In this document: positions 7,196-11,173 of the stretch, in pieces | Position numbering within the stretch: position 1 is the stretch's first letter | Layout of the letters: the number at the start of each line of letters is the position of its first letter | NCBI GenBank assembly: GCA_003153655.1 | Contig: PMAK01000087.1 | Coordinates: 9,812-20,984, forward strand | DNA from: Phycisphaerales bacterium | Lineage (GTDB): Bacteria > Planctomycetota > Phycisphaerae > Tepidisphaerales > Tepidisphaeraceae | Reading direction: 5' to 3' | Length of the DNA: 11,173 nucleotides | Position numbers and translations under genes: made by a program | Notes under the pieces: generated by a model | What the model saw: the letters and a program-made list of their open reading frames with translations, nothing else | Database searches by the model: none | Told to the model about the DNA's origin: nothing

Positions 7196-7220
7196 TCGGA
7201 GTGAATCAAGAGAGTTGCTG
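7123..7220 (+). repeat. 3'-cap homology block, copy 2
   Basis: Counterpart of 6157-6254 in the NHL-repeat gene. Here the codon matching CAA of copy 1 is TAA, so translation stops three codons early. The TGA matching the stop of copy 1 is still present, in frame, at 7202-7204. Confidence 0.7.
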
Positions 7221-7436
7221 CTAGTGGCAGGATAAGCGAATACTGTTTGTCAGCCAATCCATTTTGTTTAAGCATTCTCGGCATGGATTGCCTTGCCTGA
7301 CTCGTATTCTATCCACAGGGTAGTGCGAATTTCTTGTCACCCGTTTCGCTCCGCCGCCAGCGTTTTGGGCGCGCTCGGCGGCGGAATTTCGAGGGGCCTT
7401 TTAAGTATAAGAAAGAGAAACCGCTTAACATTTTGA
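7196..7436. other. Intergenic stretch between the NHL gene and the sulfatase remnant
   Basis: No convincing gene on either strand. It contains the end of the 3'-cap homology, a strong hairpin at 7350-7385, and one near-match to a DnaA box (CTATCCACA, 7309-7317, one mismatch to TTATCCACA). A single box is not evidence for an origin. Confidence 0.4.
7350..7385. repeat. Strong GC-rich inverted repeat (hairpin)
   Basis: A perfect nine-base arm TCCGCCGCC at 7350-7358 pairs with GGCGGCGGA at 7377-7385. The stem continues inward with AGCG/CGCT across a one-base bulge (C7376), leaving a short TTTTGGGCG loop. No T-run follows on either strand, so it is not a textbook intrinsic terminator. It may end transcription of the PEP-CTERM genes by other means or be a repeat-element arm. 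Confidence 0.5.
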
Positions 7437-7806
7437 TTTATCTGGAGCCCGGCGCTATTTAAAAGCGAGTCACATCGGAATGCGGTAGGCGGACATGTGG
7501 ACATTGGCCCAACGATTCTGGACCTCCTGGGCTTTGATGTTCCGGCTGGCGTGCAGGGACGCAGCTTATTTGAACCATCGCGCGTTCCGCGCGTTTATTT
7601 TTTTTCAGAACAAAGGTTTTTTGATGTTTGGCCTGCGGTCGGAGAATTGGAAATACATCTACAATAGCGTGACAGGAAAAGAGCAATTGTTTGACCTGGG
7701 GCAGGACCCGCACGAACAGAAAAATGTCGCCGGCTCATTTCCCGGGACCGCCCACGAGTTTCGTCAACGAATCACGGCATGGATCTACTGCCAAACACAC
7801 CATTGA
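7437..7806 (+). pseudogene. Sulfatase (alkaline-phosphatase superfamily) C-terminal remnant, 5'-truncated and frameshifted
   Basis: Two frames together spell a sulfatase C-terminus. From about 7482 to 7600 one frame gives GHVDIGPTILDLLGFDVP and GVQGRSLFEPSRVPRVYFF, the conserved late HVD-IAPTLLDL segment. From about 7606 to the TGA at 7804-7806 a second frame gives QNKGFLMFGLRSENWKYIYN, then LFDLGQDPHEQKNVAG, the usual final strand and DP-E-NLA motif. The switch is at a run of eight T (7598-7605); removing one T would join the frames. The catalytic half with the C-x-P-S-R site is absent, and the frame is blocked upstream by TGA at 7434-7436. It is therefore dead, or at most a small orphan fragment. 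The frame break alone could be a homopolymer sequencing error, but the missing 5' half could not. Confidence 0.78.
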
Positions 7807-7869
7807 TGGCGCGCGTGCGGGTGAGCCGTTAGTTTGGGGCTCTCTTTCGTGATAATCGGACGCTGCGTT

Positions 7870-7893
7870 TGTTTGTGACTTTCGTCACGAACA
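7870..7893. promoter_or_regulatory. CRP/FNR-like palindrome upstream of the redox-sensing operon
   Basis: A ten-pair inverted repeat with one G-T pair and a TTTC centre. It contains TGTGA-N6-TCACG at 7874-7889, close to the TGTGA-N6-TCACA consensus of CRP/FNR-family regulators. It lies about 95 bases before the ATG at 7988 and about 50 bases before a weak -10 candidate (TAGAAT, 7946-7951). There is no T-run after it, so an operator is more likely than a terminator. Confidence 0.4.
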
Positions 7894-7987
7894 CCTGACT
7901 GTTGAATCAAAATTTATTCTGCGTTCCGATAGGCGTTGTCTAGTGTAGAATATGGAATGGCGGACAAACTTCTATCGGAGAAACAAT

Positions 7988-8488
7988 ATGGCGAATCTGG
8001 CGGCTCATGAAGGAACGGGCGGATCGCTCTCGGTTAAGACGGCACTGCGGCTTGCATGGGCGACCTGGGTGGCCCTGCTGATTATTCCATTTTTTTTGTT
8101 CCTCGTAGTCGTTTGGACGCTAGGGATTCAGGGTGGAGCGAAGTTGCAGACGAATCAGGATCATTGGTTCCTTGGCGCATCCGCTTATTTGCTTGTGGTG
8201 GTGCCACTTTCGTTTTTCTGGCGGGGACATGCGTTTAAGGCGTATTGGACTGGAAAGACGATTCCGCCAATAACTTATCTTTATGGAATGCTGACGATGT
8301 GGGCGGCGCTGGAGTTTGGTGGGATTTTCAGTTTGCTGGGTTGTTTTGTGGAACATGCGCTGTTGCCGAATTTGTTGCCGGCACTCGTGGCATTCATGTT
8401 TTATGTGACGCTGTGGCCAAGCGGGCGAGCCATGGTGAGCCACAAGGGGCACTTTGAGGATGCGGGAAAGTATGAGGAAGCGCGGTAA
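7988..8488 (+). CDS. Four-helix integral membrane protein of unknown function
   Basis: 166 residues. Hydrophobic helices lie at about 22-46, 60-78, 95-119 and 127-143. They are joined by short loops that include an FWRGHAFKAYWTGK segment between helices 2 and 3, and followed by a charged tail (GHFEDAGKYEEAR). I do not recognise the family. Single histidines (H59, H81, H123) and one cysteine (C119) sit near helix ends but form no known metal-binding motif. ATG 7988 is chosen because GGAG at 7977-7980 lies seven bases upstream; an in-frame ATG at 7952 overlaps a possible -10 element. The gene ends 52 bases before a RegB-type kinase on the same strand and shares its G-biased codon use, so it is probably the first gene of a redox-regulatory operon. 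In proteobacteria a different gene, senC/prrC (a Sco-type copper protein), often accompanies regA; this protein is not that family. Confidence 0.75.
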   Translation: MANLAAHEGTGGSLSVKTALRLAWATWVALLIIPFFLFLVVVWTLGIQGGAKLQTNQDHWFLGASAYLLVVVPLSFFWRGHAFKAYWTGKTIPPITYLYGMLTMWAALEFGGIFSLLGCFVEHALLPNLLPALVAFMFYVTLWPSGRAMVSHKGHFEDAGKYEEAR

Positions 8489-8540
8489 GCAGGGCATGAC
8501 GGCTTGCCTTACAACGTGAAATTGGGACGATTCCTGATCT

Positions 8541-9797
8541 ATGACTGTCAGGCGGCTGTCGCTTTCGGGGCCGATGGTGGAGGAACCGGGGATTGTCCTG
8601 CAATGGTTGGTGAGGCTGCGCTGGTGGGCATTGGCCGGCCAGGTTTTCGCTACTCTGGCGGCGGTTGAGATTCTTGGGATCAAGTTGCCGCTCTCGGGGA
8701 TGGGGAGCATTATCGCGGTTACGGGGTTCAGCAATTTAATTTTACAGGCTTGGCCCAAGCAGCGTGTGCCGAGTTGGCTCGTGCCGGCTGTTCTGATGCT
8801 GGATGTCTGTTTGCTAACAGCGCTTCTGCTGTGCGCCGGCGGGAAGGCAAATCCGTTTTGTATGCTCTATCTGGTGCATGTGGCGATGGCAGTCGTGACG
8901 CTGGCTGAGGGATGGTCGTGGGTTGTCGTGGCCGCCACTACGGGGTGTTACGGATTACTCTTCTGGTGGCCGGTGCCAGGACTAGCGCTTTCGGGACGGG
9001 CGCGGGCATCGTCGCAGTGGATTGCACTGGCGCTGGTGGCGGCTGTGATCGCGTATTTCGTCGGGAGAATGACGCGATCGCTCAGGCGGCATGAAAAGGA
9101 GCTGGCGGCGGCGCGGGAGCGCGGGGCGCGCAATGAACAGTTGGCGTCGTTGACGACGCTGGCGGCTGGGGCGGCGCATGAATTGAATACGCCGCTCAGC
9201 ACGATCGCGCTGGTAGCGCGGGAATTGGAGCTGCAATCGGCCAAGCTGGATATTGGCGATGCGCTGGGCAACGATGCGCGGCTCATTCGCCAGGAGGTGG
9301 ATCGATGCCAGTTTATTCTGGGACGAATGCGCGTGGATGTGCTTGGGGGTGAATCGCCAAAGGGCGCCCCGATGCCAGTGGCGGATTTTTCGGCAGCCCT
9401 GGGCCGGGAAATGAAATCTGTCGCGGGGGATGATTTGGAGATTCGTTGCGGGCCGGAAATGCGGGAGGTGGCGCTGCCGTTGCGGGCGGTTCAGCAAGCG
9501 GTGGGAATACTTGTGGATAATGCGGTGGATGCTTCGCCCGCCGGGAAGGGAGTGAAGTTGTGGATTCATCAAAAAGATGGGCGGATTGTGTTTGAGGTGA
9601 GGGACGAGGGAATGGGGATGCCGCCCGAGATTGTCCGGAGGGCCGGGGAGCCATTTTTTACGACGAAGCCGCCTGGAAAGGGAATGGGATTAGGACTATT
9701 TTTAGTGCGTTTGGTTGCCGAGAGATTGGGAGGATGTTTGCGACTGGAGTCGGAACTGGGTAAGGGAACGGTGGCTATACTGGAATTGCCACGGTGA
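8541..9797 (+). CDS. regB: RegB/PrrB/ActS-type redox-sensing histidine kinase
   Basis: 418 residues. About six transmembrane helices occupy residues 25-176 and a cytoplasmic kinase the rest. The segment GGKANPFCMLYL at 100-111 contains the GGxxNPF motif that forms the ubiquinone site in RegB. The H-box AAGAAHELNTPLSTI places the phosphoacceptor at His213. Cys256 (VDRCQFIL) sits 43 residues later, at the position of the redox-active RegB Cys265. The ATP-binding boxes are complete: DNAVDA (N327), DEGMGMP (355-361), EPFFTTK and GKGMGLGLFL (379-388). In proteobacteria RegB phosphorylates RegA and is inhibited by oxidation of its cysteine and by oxidised quinone. All these residues are kept, so the same logic is inferred. 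The start is uncertain: ATG 8541 lacks a close ribosome-binding site, and ATG 8574 is an alternative. The next gene begins 12 bases after the stop. Confidence 0.9.
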   Translation: MTVRRLSLSGPMVEEPGIVLQWLVRLRWWALAGQVFATLAAVEILGIKLPLSGMGSIIAVTGFSNLILQAWPKQRVPSWLVPAVLMLDVCLLTALLLCAGGKANPFCMLYLVHVAMAVVTLAEGWSWVVVAATTGCYGLLFWWPVPGLALSGRARASSQWIALALVAAVIAYFVGRMTRSLRRHEKELAAARERGARNEQLASLTTLAAGAAHELNTPLSTIALVARELELQSAKLDIGDALGNDARLIRQEVDRCQFILGRMRVDVLGGESPKGAPMPVADFSAALGREMKSVAGDDLEIRCGPEMREVALPLRAVQQAVGILVDNAVDASPAGKGVKLWIHQKDGRIVFEVRDEGMGMPPEIVRRAGEPFFTTKPPGKGMGLGLFLVRLVAERLGGCLRLESELGKGTVAILELPR

Positions 9798-9809
9798 TGG
9801 AGCGGTTCG

Positions 9810-10328
9810 ATGCGAATGATGGTTGTGGATGATGATCGGACGTTTCGGGAGCGGCTGGTGTCGGCGCTGGAGGCGCGGGATATCAAGGCTTGGGGAGCTG
9901 GATCGCCCGAGGAAGCAAAAGAGGTGGCGCTGCGCACAGAGCCAAGTCGCGCGGTGGTGGATTTACGGATGCCGGGGGGATCGGGATTGGATCTGGTGAG
10001 CGACCTATTGGAGATGGAGCCGGAGATGGAGATCGTGGTGCTCACGGGGTATGGGAGCATCGCAACGGCGCTGGAGGCGACGCGGCGCGGGGCGGTCGAT
10101 TATTTGATGAAGCCGGCGGATGCGGATCAGATTCTCGGGGCGTTCGAAAAGAGTGGGGAAAAACCGGCCGTGAAGGGAACGGTGCCCTCACTGGCGCGTG
10201 TGGAGTGGGAGCATATTCAGAGAATCCTCACTGATTGCGGGGGGAATATTTCGCAGACGGCGCGGGTGCTGAAGATTCATCGGCGGTCGTTGCAGCGGAA
10301 TTTGAGTAAGTATCCGCCTGAGCCCTGA
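9810..10328 (+). CDS. regA: RegA/PrrA/ActR-type response regulator
   Basis: 172 residues, close to the roughly 180 of RegA. The receiver domain (1-115) has the acidic pocket DDD at 7-9, phosphoacceptor Asp51 (VVDLRMPGGSGLDL), Thr79 in VLTGYGSIATALEATRRGAV, and Lys101 in DYLMKPADAD. A short linker leads to a Fis-type helix-turn-helix at about 130-168 (RVEWEHIQRILTDCGGNIS, then QTARVLKIHRRSLQRNLSK). The WEHIQR and R-SLQR-L blocks are hallmarks of RegA-type regulators. In known systems phosphorylated RegA controls respiration, carbon fixation, nitrogen fixation and hydrogenase genes; targets here are unknown. GGAG at 9799-9802 lies seven bases before the ATG, and the 12-base gap to the kinase indicates co-transcription. 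It converges with the cysteine desulfurase gene 25 bases downstream. Confidence 0.92.
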   Translation: MRMMVVDDDRTFRERLVSALEARDIKAWGAGSPEEAKEVALRTEPSRAVVDLRMPGGSGLDLVSDLLEMEPEMEIVVLTGYGSIATALEATRRGAVDYLMKPADADQILGAFEKSGEKPAVKGTVPSLARVEWEHIQRILTDCGGNISQTARVLKIHRRSLQRNLSKYPPEP

Positions 10329-10353
10329 ATTCTCTTTATCAACAAAATCGGGT

Positions 10354-11173
10354 TCAACGGGCGGGCATTACTTTTCGCAATTTGGCTATGACTCCCGGGA
10401 GGATCTCCAGAGTTCGGATGATTTCCTCTTCGGTCGTCATCCTGGAGAGGCTGAATCGGATCGCGCCGTGAGCTTTGCGCGAGTCGATCTTCATGGCCTG
10501 CAAGACAGGGGATGGATCTAAGCTACCGCTGCTGCATGCTGCACCGGCGCTCGCGCAGATGTCTTGCTCGCTAAGGAGAAGCAGAATCGCTTCGGCTTCA
10601 AGCCCGGCGAAAGAAATATTTGTTGTGTTGGGAATTCGCTCATCGACGCAGCCATTGACCGATGTTTCGAGGATTCGTTTGAGGATTTCAGCTTCGAGGC
10701 GATCGCGGAGTCGGGCTACGTTTGGCATGTCGGGCAGATGTTGCTTGGCCAATTGCGCAGCTCTGCCCATGCCGACGATTCCCGGCACGTTTTCGGTTCC
10801 ACCGCGGCGTTGACGTTCTTGGGGACCGCCGATGAGGAGCGGACGCATGCGAACGCCGCGGCGGGCGTAGAGGGCGGAAACGCCTTTGGGGCCGTGGAAT
10901 TTGTGGGCGGCGAAACTCATCGCGTCAATATTTGAAGCCTGCACATCGACGGGGATTTTTCCAACGGCTTGCGTCCCATCCACATGGAATGGAACGCGCA
11001 GATTTCGGCAGAGGTCGGCTATTTGCGCGATCGGGAAAATTACGCCGGTTTCGTTGTTGGCCCAGAGCAGGGTTACAAGGGCGGTTTCTTCGTTCAGCGC
11101 CGCGATTAAAGCGGGGAGATCGAGCCGGCCCTGGTGATCCACGGGAATTTGCTGGAGATCGCAGCCTTCTCTG
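10354..11173 (-). CDS. Cysteine desulfurase (NifS/IscS family), 5' part outside the window
   Basis: The last 272 codons of a PLP enzyme that moves sulfur from cysteine to an enzyme cysteine persulfide for Fe-S cluster or other thio-cofactor synthesis. The frame is open to the window edge; the GTG at 11142 is internal (IPVDHQGRLDL) and not the start. Visible motifs in order are VTLLWANNETGVIFPI; HVDGTQAVGK with the cofactor-binding Asp; the PLP-lysine segment SFAAHKFHGPKGVSALY; QERQRRGGTENVPGIVG; and the catalytic-cysteine loop ASAGAACSSGSLDPSPVLQAM. Family members are about 380-400 residues, so roughly 110-120 are missing. The SSGSLDPS loop is of the NifS/IscS type (class I) and not SufS. Without the neighbouring iscU or nifU genes I cannot choose between isc, nif and tRNA-thiolation roles. 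Confidence 0.9.
   Translation of the reverse strand, partial: REGCDLQQIPVDHQGRLDLPALIAALNEETALVTLLWANNETGVIFPIAQIADLCRNLRVPFHVDGTQAVGKIPVDVQASNIDAMSFAAHKFHGPKGVSALYARRGVRMRPLLIGGPQERQRRGGTENVPGIVGMGRAAQLAKQHLPDMPNVARLRDRLEAEILKRILETSVNGCVDERIPNTTNISFAGLEAEAILLLLSEQDICASAGAACSSGSLDPSPVLQAMKIDSRKAHGAIRFSLSRMTTEEEIIRTLEILPGVIAKLRKVMPAR

Noticed and set aside
7952..7987. Earlier in-frame ATG for the four-helix membrane protein
   Set aside because: It has no ribosome-binding site and overlaps the possible -10 element; ATG 7988 has GGAG at the right distance.
9512..9520. Perfect reverse-complement DnaA box (TGTGGATAA)
   Set aside because: It encodes the conserved N-box of the kinase (LVDNA), is isolated, and so is explained by coding constraint. 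With only one near-match at 7309-7317 there is no box cluster to support an origin.
10329..10353. Search for a terminator between regA and the cysteine desulfurase gene
   Set aside because: The 25-base gap has no convincing inverted repeat.

Overview
The window looks like a chromosomal stretch from a moderately GC-rich, Gram-negative-type bacterium, most likely a planctomycete (Phycisphaerae-like) or a relative in the PVC group. This rests on three things: an outer-membrane phospholipase, an ECF sigma factor with a long membrane-anchored C-terminal extension of a kind common in Planctomycetota/Verrucomicrobiota, and two PEP-CTERM surface proteins. The assignment is inference; no rRNA is present.

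Layout. (1) 1-501 is the 3' end of an FAD-dependent amine/amino-acid oxidoreductase. (2) 545-1732 is an outer-membrane phospholipase A1 (PldA type) with an intact His/Ser/Asn active site. (3) 3451-1769, minus strand, is an ECF sigma factor fused to a transmembrane helix and two copies of an unrecognised domain of about 105 residues. (4) 3668-4684 is a membrane-anchored ankyrin-repeat protein. (5) About 4690-7810 is a patchwork region. It holds a tRNA-Gly 3'-end fragment, an integrase-like tail, two PEP-CTERM genes that share their start and end sequences but not their middles, and a truncated, frameshifted sulfatase. (6) 7988-10328 is a probable operon: an unrecognised four-helix membrane protein, a RegB/PrrB-type redox-sensing histidine kinase, and its RegA/PrrA-type response regulator. 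A CRP/FNR-like palindrome lies upstream. (7) 11173-10354, minus strand, is the 3' part of a NifS/IscS-type cysteine desulfurase running off the window.

How the genes may work together. The RegB homologue keeps the quinone-site motif, the H-box and the redox cysteine known in the family, so genes 7988-10328 probably sense respiratory or redox state. The sigma factor probably couples an extracytoplasmic signal to transcription within one polypeptide. The PEP-CTERM proteins are predicted cell-surface or matrix proteins.

The plus strand is strongly C-rich from 1 to about 4700 and strongly G-rich from about 7950 onward, whatever the gene orientation. The change falls inside the patchwork region, which suggests a rearrangement or insertion boundary, or less likely a replication-origin-type skew switch.
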